Part shown: one piece after another, positions 41,600 to 50,023 of the stretch | How positions within the stretch are numbered: the first letter of the stretch is position 1 | How the letters are laid out: every line of letters starts with the position of its first letter | Assembly (NCBI GenBank): GCA_022448165.1 | Contig: JAKVAS010000005.1 | Location: 1 to 50,023 of the forward strand | Reading direction: 5' to 3' | DNA length: 50,023 nt | Source of the DNA: Crocinitomicaceae bacterium | Lineage (GTDB): Bacteria > Bacteroidota > Bacteroidia > Flavobacteriales_D > Crocinitomicaceae | The notes under the pieces: model-generated | What the model was told of the DNA's origin: nothing | The model's database searches: none | Seen by the model: only the letters and a program-made list of their open reading frames with translations | Made by a program: the position numbers and the translations under genes

Positions 41600-42322
41600 T
41601 TAGGAGCTATAGAAAATTTCTCCCTCTTCTACCAAATCGTTCCCGCGCATACGCAAGAATAACTGTATTAGTGCCACAACATCCTTTTCGCAATATACTT
41701 TTATTCGTTCAAGGTCATTTTCCTCAAAATAAACACGGGCTACATCAGCTCCAGAAATATCATCCTTTGGAGTAGGAATATTAAACACATCACATAAAAG
41801 AGCTAAAGACGTATAGGCTTTAAAATCTCCAAATTTCCATAGTTCCATTGTGTCTATGTGTGAGATCTCCCACGGTTTTTTTCCTGCAATATTTAAGGTG
41901 TTAGGAAGACGAATTCCATTAATTAACATCCGACGACAGATGTACGGAAAATCAAACTCCTTAGCGTTATGGCCACAAAGAATACTCATCGGAGAATTAT
42001 AATGTTCATCTAATAATGACTTGAACTGTTTCAATAACGTCTCTTCATCATCATGATAAAACGATTTCATACGAATTTGCTTCCCTGTAGAGGTCGAGTT
42101 TACAAATCCAACAGAAATACAAACGATTTTACCGAACTCTGCATAAATCCCTGCTCGATCTTTATAGATCTCTTCATAAGTTTTATCTTCTTTCTTCAGA
42201 AACCGTGTTTTAGACTCAAATAATTCACGGGTCTTTTCCCTTACTTTATCGAAGGTATATACTTGAGGAACTGTCTCAATATCCAAAAAAAGGATTTTTT
42301 CAATTTGTACTTTGTCTAACAT
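41600..42322 (-). CDS. PolB-like 3'-5' exonuclease (DEDD family)
   Basis: I start at ATG 42322 (MLDKVQIEKILFLDIETVPQ, 240 residues) because the exonuclease core begins there; an in-frame start 26 codons upstream adds no conserved sequence. The four acidic positions are visible: DIE in FLDIETVPQ (Exo I), the Asp of CGHNAKEFDFPYI (Exo II), DTMELWKFGDFK, and YCEKDVVALIQLFLR (Exo III, Y-x3-D, DEDDy type). The family is annotated as predicted 3'-5' exonuclease related to the DNA polymerase B domain and probably trims DNA. It is divergent from msrC. Confidence 0.87.
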   Translation of the reverse strand: MLDKVQIEKILFLDIETVPQVYTFDKVREKTRELFESKTRFLKKEDKTYEEIYKDRAGIYAEFGKIVCISVGFVNSTSTGKQIRMKSFYHDDEETLLKQFKSLLDEHYNSPMSILCGHNAKEFDFPYICRRMLINGIRLPNTLNIAGKKPWEISHIDTMELWKFGDFKAYTSLALLCDVFNIPTPKDDISGADVARVYFEENDLERIKVYCEKDVVALIQLFLRMRGNDLVEEGEIFYSS

Positions 42323-42411
42323 ATATTCATTGATTTTGGATAGGTTTTTTAACAAAAACCGCAAAATAAAAGTATTAAAATACGGTTGTTCCTTATTCAA
42401 GTTAAGGAAAA

Positions 42412-42443
42412 ATTGGAGAACCGAATCAAAAAAAGCAATTTTG
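42412..42443 (+). promoter_or_regulatory. Bacteroidota-type promoter of msrC
   Basis: ATTG at 42412-42415 (consensus TTTG) and CAATTTTG at 42436-42443 (consensus TAnnTTTG, seven of eight) are separated by 20 nt, the optimal spacing. The predicted start of transcription is a few bases further on, just before the ATG at 42458, leaving a very short leader. Confidence 0.4.
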
Positions 42444-42457
42444 TATAAACGTTACGT

Positions 42458-42937
42458 ATGGCTGAAGATTTAATGAAAATACAAGGTGAAAAGTCAACCG
42501 TTTATGAGAATCTTTTCCCTCAAATTAAAGCGTTAATTGGCGATGAGACAGATATAATTGCCAATTTAGCAAACGTTGTAGCTGCCTTAAAAGAATCTTT
42601 TGATTTCTTTTGGGTAGGTTTTTATCTAGTCAAAGAAGATGAACTTGTTCTTGGTCCGTTTCAAGGTCCTGTTGCCTGTACGAGAATTCAAAAGGGTCGT
42701 GGAGTTTGTGGAGTTTCATGGGAACGATCAGAAACACTCATTGTTGATGATGTTGATGCCTTTCCTGGCCATATCGCTTGCAGCTCTCTTTCTAAGAGTG
42801 AAATCGTCGTTCCTTTAATTCGCAACAATCGGGTGATTGGTATTTTGGATGTAGATAGTAATGAATTGGCTACTTTTGATAGCATTGATGATCAATACCT
42901 AAATGAATTATGCGAATGGCTAGTTTCCGTTATTTAG
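42458..42937 (+). CDS. msrC: Free methionine-(R)-sulfoxide reductase (GAF domain)
   Basis: It reduces free Met-R-sulfoxide in the cytoplasm, using thioredoxin. It has 159 residues, one GAF domain. The catalytic and resolving cysteines are present in PVACTRIQKGRGVCGVSWER and GHIACSSLSKSEIVVPL (three Cys as in E. coli fRMsr), and the C-terminal IGILDVDSNELATFDSID is characteristic. The end overlaps the next gene by 28 bp, so they form an operon of four plus-strand genes (to 46603). Confidence 0.93.
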   Translation: MAEDLMKIQGEKSTVYENLFPQIKALIGDETDIIANLANVVAALKESFDFFWVGFYLVKEDELVLGPFQGPVACTRIQKGRGVCGVSWERSETLIVDDVDAFPGHIACSSLSKSEIVVPLIRNNRVIGILDVDSNELATFDSIDDQYLNELCEWLVSVI

Positions 42938-44508
42938 TTTTTTCCGGACTGAGTCTGCTTCTTTTTGGATGTGCCCAAATAGGCACACTTTCGGGAGGGG
43001 AAAAAGACACCTCTGCACCAAAACCCATAGAAGATAAAACAACTCCTCCTTCCGCTTCCACAAATTTTTCTTCAAATAAAATCAAAATTACTTTTGATGA
43101 GTTTTTTAAACTTAACAACCCTAATCAAAATGTGAAAATGGTTCCTCCTCATGCTCAGGTTAATGTTGAGATGAAAGGAAAAACACTTGCACTCTCCTGG
43201 AAAGATACGCTGAAATCAAATCAAACCTATGCTATCTATTTAAACGGAGCGATTAAAGATTTAACAGAAGGCAATGATTCAACTATGCAGTACGTGTTCT
43301 CAACAGGTTCAGTGTTGGATTCATTAACTTATACCGTGAGTGTTGTAGATGCATACTCAAATGCTCCGATGGATAAAATACTTGTTGCATTATTCCATCC
43401 CGAAACAAAGGAGTTAATCAGTTTTAATAAAACAAACAACAAAGGCCTCTCTACACTTAATTATTTAGCTCCTGGAAACTATGAGTTATTGGCCTTCAAT
43501 GACCTAAATGGAGATCTAGAGCTACAACCTAATGAACACGTCGGTTTTCCTAATAAGAAAGTGATAACAATACATCCAGATTCTGCCAACCGCGCAACAG
43601 AGCCTCTATTGCTTTTTAACCCTGAAGCGAAACCCGAAATAAGAACTATAAAATACGTTCCCCCTGGAAGCATCATAATTGGAAGCACTCAGGAAATTAA
43701 AAATGAAACCCTTTATTTAAACGGTAACAAAGTCAACTCCTCTCAATATATTCATTTGAATCAGGATAGCTTAAAGTTATTTGTTAGTGCAGACACTTCT
43801 TTTCGTGCAGAAATTATTTTAAACTCTGATTTAGTTAATGATACCGTTTCCTGCAGAGTTGTAAAGGGAAGAAAGAAGCCTGTTTTGGTTAAATGTATCA
43901 ATTCCGATAATACATTTTCACCTAGCGAATCCATTCGTTTTGAAGTCGGTGATTTAATTACAATGATTGATACTTCAAAAGTGACCATCCTCAATGAAAA
44001 AGATTCTTCACTTATATCCAATGAAGTCATCTCATGGGATAAGAATGAAATCACACTCAATATTTCTTGGGAAGAATTTACTCAAATTCAAGTAGAGTTT
44101 GGAAACCAAGCAATCCAAACAGTAAATGGATCCGCATATAAAACAAACTATCCCATCACATTAAACCCAGCAAGAAAATACGGTAGTATAATAGTAGCAT
44201 TGAACTATGAATCTTCTATTATTCTTGAACTATATGATGGAACTGGGCTCGTTGAAAAATTGATGCTCGACGCTCCGAATACTCCGCTTACGATTTCTGA
44301 ACTTTCTCCAGGAAACTATACTTTTCGTGTCATTTTAGATGAAAACGGAAATGGAAAATGGGATACGGGAAACTACGAACGGCGTAAACAACCCGAAACT
44401 ATCGAATATTACTCTAAACCCACAACCGTTCGCGCTAATTGGGACGTTGAAGTCGAATTAATTCCGATTTCAGAAGTAACAGAAGAAGATGAAGAGTCCA
44501 CTAAATAG
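42910..44508 (+). CDS. Lipoprotein with N-terminal Ig-like (Big_5) domain
   Basis: The protein has 532 residues. Signal sequence and lipobox LFGC put the lipidated Cys at 21, followed by AQIGTLSGGEKDTSAPKPIE, the usual start of a Bacteroidota family with a Big_5-type Ig-like domain (~35-140; SNKIKITFDEFFKL, YAIYLNGAIKDLTEGND). Later regions have DLNGDLELQPNE and DENGNGKWDTGNYERRKQPE, the C-terminal part of that family with calcium-like DxNGNGxxD turns. It is presumably exposed in the periplasm or on the surface; the function is unknown. Two ATG codons (42910 and 42916) are possible starts. It overlaps msrC and the flippase-like gene. Confidence 0.82.
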   Translation: MRMASFRYLVFSGLSLLLFGCAQIGTLSGGEKDTSAPKPIEDKTTPPSASTNFSSNKIKITFDEFFKLNNPNQNVKMVPPHAQVNVEMKGKTLALSWKDTLKSNQTYAIYLNGAIKDLTEGNDSTMQYVFSTGSVLDSLTYTVSVVDAYSNAPMDKILVALFHPETKELISFNKTNNKGLSTLNYLAPGNYELLAFNDLNGDLELQPNEHVGFPNKKVITIHPDSANRATEPLLLFNPEAKPEIRTIKYVPPGSIIIGSTQEIKNETLYLNGNKVNSSQYIHLNQDSLKLFVSADTSFRAEIILNSDLVNDTVSCRVVKGRKKPVLVKCINSDNTFSPSESIRFEVGDLITMIDTSKVTILNEKDSSLISNEVISWDKNEITLNISWEEFTQIQVEFGNQAIQTVNGSAYKTNYPITLNPARKYGSIIVALNYESSIILELYDGTGLVEKLMLDAPNTPLTISELSPGNYTFRVILDENGNGKWDTGNYERRKQPETIEYYSKPTTVRANWDVEVELIPISEVTEEDEESTK

Positions 44509-45661
44509 TGCTTTTAGCCGATGGAAAATCTTGCTTGCAATCTCGATTGGCCTATTGATTTCTGCCTGGATGGTTTACCGAAGTGTTTCGCAAACACACT
44601 TCATTGAAGTAAATACAAATAAAGGAACCCATAATTGGATAGATGGAAATAATAATCAATCTATTGATTTAGACGACCCTTCCGATTTTGAACCCACAAA
44701 ACATGGAAACTATTCCATACAAACGATCGGTGACACACTACAAAGCGTAAATTGGACATATACTAGCTACTTGTGGGTTTTCGCAGCACTTCTTTTTATG
44801 GTCGGTCGTGATTTCTTCTATATAATGCGCATCCGTTTACTCACTAAAAACAAACTCACATGGAAAGCTTCTTTTTATGTGATCATGTTATGGGAATTCG
44901 CTTCTGCCCTGTCTCCAGGTGTTGTAGGAGGGTCTGCTGTAGCAATGTTTATTTTAAATCGTGAAACGATTCCTTTTGGAAAAGCTACAGCAATTGTAAT
45001 TATTACAGCATTCATGGACAACTTGTTTTATGTAGTTATGATTCCATTTGTATTCATATTTGTGCATCACAGTGATTTGTTTCCAACCAATGAAGCAAGC
45101 TCTGTTGGTCTAATGTGGTGGTTTTGGATAGGGTTTTCTGTTATTCTCGGCGTTTGTTTCCTTTTGTATCTAACGATCTTTTGGTATCCAAAACTTGCGA
45201 CCCGTTTTCTCTTGTTTGTTTTTCGATTTCCTCTCATTAAACGTTGGAAGTTTATTGCACTAGAGTGGGGTAAAGACATTGAGCGTGCCTCTCGAGAGTT
45301 TAGTAAAGAGCCTAAAGGCTTTTGGGGTAAAGTTTTTCTTTCTACGTTAGCCAGTTGGGTTTCCCGTTATCTCGTCGTAAATGCTATTTTAAATGCTTTT
45401 CTTGCATTAGGATTTTTAGATAATGTCCGTTTACTCGGAAAACAGCTTATACTTTGGTTATTCATGCTTGTAAGTTTCACTCCTGGTGGAAGTGGTGTTG
45501 CTGAGTATGGTTTTGGTGCGCTACTTTCAGATTTTACAACTTCCGCTCTACTATTAACTGCTATGGCAATTATTTGGCGATTAATTTCCTATTTTCCTTA
45601 TTTATTTATTGGGTCAATCATGTTGCCAAAATGGATTCAACGTACGCGAAGGCACCATTAA
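44489..45661 (+). CDS. Flippase-like membrane protein (LPG-synthase TM domain, UPF0104)
   Basis: The protein has 390 residues with an N-terminal hydrophobic segment (~14-31), a short extracytoplasmic loop (~38-90), then six to eight membrane segments. The UPF0104/LPG_synthase_TM signature is seen in LWEFASALSPGVVGGSAVAM (~129-148) and LVSFTPGGSGVAEYGFGALL (~328-347). Members translocate lipids or prenyl-phospho-sugars; MprF-type synthases fuse this domain to a transferase that is missing here. The start overlaps the lipoprotein gene by 20 bp. Confidence 0.87.
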   Translation: MKSPLNSAFSRWKILLAISIGLLISAWMVYRSVSQTHFIEVNTNKGTHNWIDGNNNQSIDLDDPSDFEPTKHGNYSIQTIGDTLQSVNWTYTSYLWVFAALLFMVGRDFFYIMRIRLLTKNKLTWKASFYVIMLWEFASALSPGVVGGSAVAMFILNRETIPFGKATAIVIITAFMDNLFYVVMIPFVFIFVHHSDLFPTNEASSVGLMWWFWIGFSVILGVCFLLYLTIFWYPKLATRFLLFVFRFPLIKRWKFIALEWGKDIERASREFSKEPKGFWGKVFLSTLASWVSRYLVVNAILNAFLALGFLDNVRLLGKQLILWLFMLVSFTPGGSGVAEYGFGALLSDFTTSALLLTAMAIIWRLISYFPYLFIGSIMLPKWIQRTRRHH

Positions 45662-45691
45662 TTGTCAAAGACAAACCTAATTTACCTTTTT

Positions 45692-46603
45692 ATGAAATCG
45701 CTCTTATTCATCATTTCTATATACCTCACTTTTAGTGCATTTTCACAAGACTATCCTAACTTGGTTTCAAATCAGGAAATCACAACTATTGCCTACTGGA
45801 ATCTTGGTGACAAGGTTCGCTATCATTGTGTTCAAGAGCAACAAAATTTTAAGAATGGAAAAGACAAACCATACATAACTGATAAAAAAGAATTTGATCT
45901 TACACTGGAAGTTATGGATAGTTCATCAACTTCTTATACGATACAATTGAAGTATTCAAACTTTATTCTTCCAGAAAGCACCAATAATGATTTTGTTCAA
46001 AGTATTCTGACTGAATTCTCTATTCTTTACACTACGGACGAATTTGGAGCATTTGACTCCATTGTGAACAAAACAGAACTGAAAGAAAGAGTACAAACTA
46101 CTATTGATCTTAATTACAATGATTTGGATAGTCTTACTATTTCCAGACTTAAAACACTTTTTTCCAAAGAAAACAATATTGAAAACCTCTTTATTGAAGA
46201 CATCTACAGTATTCATAATTTATATGGTATCGGATTGACTCTTAATGAGCCTATAACCTATGACCTAGACTATCCAACACTGGAAGACATATCTGTACTT
46301 GGACAGGGAACAATAACAGTAAAAACAATTAACGCAACACGCAATTATGCTAGTATTTATATGACACAGCGTCCAAACAAAGTAGATTTAAAGAAATACA
46401 TTAAAGACTTAGGAAGGGTATTGTTTCCTGAGCACCTAGATGATTTGAGTAATTTTTCCGTTTCGTCTAAAATGAACCAGTTCTACGATATGACACTTAG
46501 CAATGGTTGGATGACAAAGATTAAGTCCAAAAAAACAACCACGGTTAAAGTCAAAAAGAAAATGAACAAACAAGTTAATTCTTACAGCTATATATTACAG
46601 TAG
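45692..46603 (+). CDS. Secreted protein of unknown function
   Basis: The ATG at 45692 gives MKSLLFIISIYLTFSAFSQD, a clean signal peptide; a TTG 30 bp upstream touching the previous stop is the other option. The mature ~283 residues have alternating strands and charged loops (KKEFDLTLEVMDSSSTSYTI, QGTITVKTINATRNYASIYM) and a lysine-rich C-terminus (KSKKTTTVKVKKKMNKQ). No catalytic motif or sorting domain is seen. It is the last gene of the msrC-lipoprotein-flippase operon. Confidence 0.7.
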   Translation: MKSLLFIISIYLTFSAFSQDYPNLVSNQEITTIAYWNLGDKVRYHCVQEQQNFKNGKDKPYITDKKEFDLTLEVMDSSSTSYTIQLKYSNFILPESTNNDFVQSILTEFSILYTTDEFGAFDSIVNKTELKERVQTTIDLNYNDLDSLTISRLKTLFSKENNIENLFIEDIYSIHNLYGIGLTLNEPITYDLDYPTLEDISVLGQGTITVKTINATRNYASIYMTQRPNKVDLKKYIKDLGRVLFPEHLDDLSNFSVSSKMNQFYDMTLSNGWMTKIKSKKTTTVKVKKKMNKQVNSYSYILQ

Positions 46604-47028
46604 CGTTTTAAATTTAAGGAGTTCTACAACCTAAAACAGTGTGTTTTTATTACCAAACGTTATGTTTACTAAACACCTATGAAAAATTACTGTAAATATT
46701 GGGCGTAAATAGAAACATATCTATTTAAAAACTCAAAAGGAGAACTTTTTATTTAAGAAGAGGCACATACTGTATTGGAAGACATGGGTACACAAAACGT
46801 TTACAGCTGGAGTTAGATCATGATTCTAATACAAAAACACTCAGAAACATTGCTGTTGAAAACCATAGTAAGGAGAAGGAATATGTTGTCAATCATTCTG
46901 GATATTTAGAGATGATATGAAATCATCTTTCTAGTGGAACAAAACTGCAAACATCCGTATTTAGGTTAAATTATAAAACAAAGAAGAGAGCACCTTAAGG
47001 CGCCCCCTTCTTCCAGATATCTTTAATT
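46604..47028. other. Gap with a start-less reading frame and a terminator
   Basis: Between the secreted-protein gene (plus) and the T9SS gene (minus) there is no intact gene. A plus-strand frame without ATG runs 46732-46920 (62 residues, for example TFYLRRGTYCIGRHGYTKRL and NIAVENHSKEKEYVVNHSGY, ending TGA); it could be the tail of a broken gene or chance. The terminator at 46974-47012 belongs to the T9SS gene. Confidence 0.3.
46974..47012 (-). terminator. Rho-independent terminator of the T9SS cargo gene
   Basis: The 14-bp arms aagaagagagcacc (46981-46994) and ggcgcccccttctt (46999-47012) pair with some G-U wobbles around loop TTAA. On the minus strand TTTGTTTTA follows. It begins 16 bp past the stop codon at 47029. 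Confidence 0.7.
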
Positions 47029-49371
47029 TTATTGTTTTACCAATCTTTTCATATATACCACTCCATCTTCGAATTGAACATCTACTAAATAAACACCTGC
47101 TGGCAAAGTATGAACATCCATTTCTACTTTTCCTTGAGGTTTAAGTTCATAATTCGAGATAACCTGTCCTCTTAAATTTTTAAGAGCAATTTTACCAGCA
47201 AATTTTGATTCATTAATAACCATCGCTATTGCACTTGCTGGGTTTGGAAATAATTCAATATTTCGGAAATCACCAATTTCATTTTCCTCAATTAAATACC
47301 TATATCTTCCTGCATCGATATCAGCTAAAACAGTCAACATCTCTTCCGAGAACTCTTCGGTTCCCTCTGAAACATTATTTGCCTTTTGTCCTACATAGTG
47401 CGCTGCATTTTGATTTGGTGCACATCCCGATGGATCATTCACAATATGTACTAATACAAACTGTTTTCCACTTGTCAACCCTGAAAACGTATGTGTTCCA
47501 CTAGTTGTCCAACCCGACATTGCAACAATTGCCCCTGCAGCTGGGTCCCACAACCACCATATGTGCATTACTCCAGCTGGATTATTCGCTGATGTAGCAA
47601 TGATATCATAAGTATTACCGTTTGTATTCGTGTTTAAAGATGTAAACGTTGCATCTATAGTAATTGCTTCAACCTCAAATGTCACTAACTTCTCTAACCA
47701 ACCAACACACTCATTTTGTACTGCAAGCTTAATTTGATATTCATATCCAGGCTGTAATTGAAGTCCATTAGACGCGACCATTTGTGAGAAGTTCTTAATG
47801 TCTGCCTGACCACCTTGCCATCCAAAACCAGTATAATATTGAAAATTACTACCTGTTGACCCAACAGGTCTTCTCCATAAATCCATAAAGTGGTTTGTTT
47901 CATTAAGGGAAGTCGTTCCATCAAAAATGATATCTTCTCCGCATGAAAACTTATATTTTTCATTTCCTTGATTATCGGTAAGAATAAAATCGCTCACAAG
48001 CGTTCCTTTTACACCGTCATCATAAATTCCAATGAATGATCCGTGGGTAGAACTCCAAGAGTAAGTAACCGTTCCTGTAGGGTTTGGCTGAAATGGATCA
48101 TAATCCACAGCCATAGCTTGATTTCCATTGTAATCACCAACAATCACCTTATCTCCATCTGATTGAATAAAAATGATCTCACCGTCTGAATTTTTCATGT
48201 TATTCGCTGGTGCAGATTGCAGTAACGCTGTCAAAACACCTGTGTTTTTATCCAACGACTGTGCGAAATATCGATAACTTACAAGAGGTCCATTTTGCTG
48301 CACTTTCATTCCTGTTACATACATTGTTGGACATGACCCAACAGCTAAACGGGCCCCGTCCATAGTTGGAATATTACGCTGCCAAACAATTGCAGAGTTA
48401 GTCACATTATATTTAACAATATCATCACCAGAAGCTACGTAGATGTGATTAGTAGCAGGATCTTTCTTAACGTCATCTATTTCATCTATATAAAAGCTAT
48501 TGGGAGGCGTTGCTATTGCATGTACTATCGGAGTAAATGTAGGGTCAAAAGCCCCTGCGGACGTATAACGTACTACAACTCCTGCTGCATCAGCAATTGT
48601 ACCGTAATTAACTGTATATGTGCTTAAAACACCTATTTCAGTTCCATTAGTGCAACTTGAAGCAAGGTAAATATTTCCTTGAGCATCAATCTCCATATCT
48701 GAAGTAGTCATTGCTCCATTATCACTAACCTCCTTGACCCATTCAAGGGTCATTGTTATTCGATTATACTTTGCTAAAAACCCCGCGTTTCTATAACCAT
48801 TATAAGGAGAAATAACCTGTGATCCCGTACTTGTAATGAACTCTACATCGTGTGTAAACCCACCGCCAACATAACCATAAGCATATAAGAAATCACCATA
48901 AATTTCAACATCTGTTACTTGACACCAACCTAAAATATCAGTAAAACTAGGCACCCAATTAGAAGGGTTGTTTTTATCAAGCCTATTAATTCTTGCGCCT
49001 CCAATATTCCCATTAATTGGCTGGTATTCAGATGAAACATACACATAATTTCCATCTACTGCTACACCTCCTGCAGCATGTCCATTAGGTGTAGTGTTGC
49101 CGTTGGAAAGCCCCATGAAATGAGAGTAGCCTTGTGTCCCATCATCATTATATTGGCTTAACATTAAACGATAGCCCGTTCCAGATGGAACCGGTTCTCT
49201 TTCTAATAAATAGATTTTATCATTTTCATCGATAGCACCTGTATAAGTTTGCTTATTTCCGCTTCCAGCATCTTCAAAGTTGATGTCATGTTTCCACCCT
49301 TGTGACCAAGTAGTAGGAATGCTAAAAATCCCTCCTAGCATTACCCCGAATGCTAATTTTTTAATTTTCAT
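47029..49371 (-). CDS. Large T9SS cargo protein, beta-propeller-like
   Basis: I use ATG 49371 (MKIKKLAFGVMLGGIFSIPT, 780 residues) because it gives a signal peptide ending TWSQ; the frame also has an earlier ATG without signal features. The first ~440 residues carry repeated YVSSEYQP/IYLASS/IYVASGDDI-type strands, as in PQQ/WD-like propellers that record ordered events. Ig/PKD-like domains follow (~450-690). The C-terminus is a type-A T9SS sorting domain (LFPNPASAIAMVI, GKIALKNLRGQVISNYEL, LPAGVYLVDVQFEDGVVYMK, ending RLVKQ). It is exported through the T9SS to the surface; ligand unknown. Confidence 0.85.
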   Translation of the reverse strand: MKIKKLAFGVMLGGIFSIPTTWSQGWKHDINFEDAGSGNKQTYTGAIDENDKIYLLEREPVPSGTGYRLMLSQYNDDGTQGYSHFMGLSNGNTTPNGHAAGGVAVDGNYVYVSSEYQPINGNIGGARINRLDKNNPSNWVPSFTDILGWCQVTDVEIYGDFLYAYGYVGGGFTHDVEFITSTGSQVISPYNGYRNAGFLAKYNRITMTLEWVKEVSDNGAMTTSDMEIDAQGNIYLASSCTNGTEIGVLSTYTVNYGTIADAAGVVVRYTSAGAFDPTFTPIVHAIATPPNSFYIDEIDDVKKDPATNHIYVASGDDIVKYNVTNSAIVWQRNIPTMDGARLAVGSCPTMYVTGMKVQQNGPLVSYRYFAQSLDKNTGVLTALLQSAPANNMKNSDGEIIFIQSDGDKVIVGDYNGNQAMAVDYDPFQPNPTGTVTYSWSSTHGSFIGIYDDGVKGTLVSDFILTDNQGNEKYKFSCGEDIIFDGTTSLNETNHFMDLWRRPVGSTGSNFQYYTGFGWQGGQADIKNFSQMVASNGLQLQPGYEYQIKLAVQNECVGWLEKLVTFEVEAITIDATFTSLNTNTNGNTYDIIATSANNPAGVMHIWWLWDPAAGAIVAMSGWTTSGTHTFSGLTSGKQFVLVHIVNDPSGCAPNQNAAHYVGQKANNVSEGTEEFSEEMLTVLADIDAGRYRYLIEENEIGDFRNIELFPNPASAIAMVINESKFAGKIALKNLRGQVISNYELKPQGKVEMDVHTLPAGVYLVDVQFEDGVVYMKRLVKQ

Positions 49372-49453
49372 AATGATTATCGTTTGATTTCTGCGAAGTT
49401 GCACAAAAGCCAAAGCTCTCATCAAATAAAGTTTACCAACGTCTTATTTTAGT

Positions 49454-49798
49454 TTACGAACAGTCTTTTTGTACTGGTTTATCATGCTCATTTTGAAAAC
49501 AACTAATTGCTGTCAATCGATTACCACCATTTTCTGTGTCTTTACATTTCCACCTACAATCAATAACTGGATCTCCCAAAACACCATAACTAGAGTAGAG
49601 TTTTCCTGCATTCCAGGTTAAACCACCGTCGTAACTGTATGCATAATTATCCTAACTCCCGCAACAAGGTTGTTCGTGTTATTTAGGTTCATTATAATGC
49701 TTGGTTCATTTGGTGAGAAAGCATCACTGACTAAAACATTCTGAGCAAATTAAAGACTGTATGCTCACAAATGAAAGTATAAGGAATCTCGTTTTCAT
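49454..49798 (-). pseudogene. Frameshifted remnant of a secreted protein
   Basis: From ATG 49798 a signal peptide MKTRFLILSFVSIQSLICS is seen, then the frame shifts (near 49740) and continues QNVLVSDAFSPNEPSIIMNL and NNTNNLVAGVR. It shifts again (near 49650) to NNYAYSYDGGLTWNAGKLYS and SYGVLGDPVID, before ending in unrelated residues at a TAA (49454-49456). The NEPSI-N-VAG-YSxDGGxTW pattern is the start of the sialidase/BNR-like secreted proteins common in Bacteroidota. At least two one-base shifts and loss of most of the gene make this a true remnant. Confidence 0.75.
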
Positions 49799-49883
49799 AT
49801 TGAACTAAACAAAAAAATGAAGGGATAACCATTATTAACCCAAATTGTCAACGGTTTATACATTTTAATTTAAGTGAAAATAA

Positions 49884-49913
49884 AAAAAGCAGTTGACCTG
49901 TCAACTGCTTTTT
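49884..49913. terminator. Bidirectional terminator hairpin
   Basis: AAAAAGCAGTTGAC (49884-49897) and its perfect complement GTCAACTGCTTTTT (49900-49913) form a 14-bp stem with a 2-nt loop on paper. A and T runs on the two sides allow use in both directions. A second small hairpin, GAGGAC-AAGT-GTCCTC, follows at 49916-49931. The remaining sequence 49932-50023 shows nothing recognisable. Confidence 0.6.
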
Positions 49914-50023
49914 CCGAGGACAAGTGTCCTCATGCTAACCTAACCACTATGTTTAATAGACGCACAAAATCATGCCAACCTTACATTTTTACATCTTTAT
50001 TTCATGTAAATCGGTAAAAACAA

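Noticed and set aside
1-50023. tRNA, rRNA, CRISPR, insertion sequences and prophage genes
   Set aside because: I looked for T-loop motifs, repeated spacer units, transposase-like frames and phage genes and found none.

Overview
The window is AT-rich chromosomal DNA from a member of the Bacteroidota, most likely order Flavobacteriales. The evidence is two secreted proteins with type IX secretion (T9SS) C-terminal sorting domains, several Bacteroidota-type lipoproteins, a zinc-less DksA/TraR protein next to lspA, a DUF6427-like membrane protein beside purine genes, a YtxJ bacilliredoxin, and at least one promoter of the TTTG/TAnnTTTG type. I found no rRNA, tRNA, CRISPR array or insertion sequence. 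The genus cannot be named from the sequence alone.

Layout. 1-5.8 kb (minus strand): start of a secreted protein cut by the window edge, a small secreted protein, the Entner-Doudoroff/oxidative operon zwf-pgl-edd, and a lipoprotein with two I78-inhibitor-like repeats. 5.8-8.7 kb: a start-less 69-codon reading frame, two secreted proteins (one T9SS cargo), a VOC protein and a GNAT acetyltransferase. 8.7-15.3 kb (minus): bestrophin-like channel, HAD phosphatase, secreted propeller-like protein, CNNM/CBS membrane protein, purD, purQ and a DUF6427-like protein. 15.4-22.4 kb: DksA-like regulator, lspA, three small lipoproteins, pheS, ytxJ, glutaminyl cyclase, the KDPG aldolase eda (completing the Entner-Doudoroff pathway encoded at 1-5 kb), and ftsE. 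22.5-27.4 kb: a large TPR protein and an outer-membrane beta-barrel partner.

28.1-36.1 kb (minus) is an exopolysaccharide or O-antigen type locus. It holds a frameshifted galE, a receiver protein with a C-terminal membrane helix, a WecA-like initiating transferase, two glycosyltransferases, and an 879-residue protein combining a phosphotransferase-like domain, a possible nucleotidyltransferase-like domain and a thymidylate-kinase-like domain. 36.5-41.4 kb is a signalling block: a lone receiver, a hybrid histidine kinase with HPt, an H-NOX-family protein and an NtrC-type sigma-54 activator. The last three are translationally coupled. The H-NOX protein lacks the heme-ligating His (Arg102) and the Arg of the YxSxR motif (Leu135), so it is unlikely to be an ordinary heme NO sensor. 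A palindrome TTCTCA-N3-TGAGAA occurs near these genes and upstream of the 879-residue gene, so the signalling block may control the polysaccharide locus; this link is inference.

41.6-50.0 kb: a PolB-like 3'-5' exonuclease, free-methionine sulfoxide reductase msrC, an Ig-like lipoprotein, a flippase-like membrane protein, a secreted protein, a large T9SS cargo protein, and a multiply frameshifted remnant of another secreted protein.

The best candidates for something undescribed are the heme-ligand-less H-NOX signalling operon and the three-part kinase protein of the polysaccharide locus.
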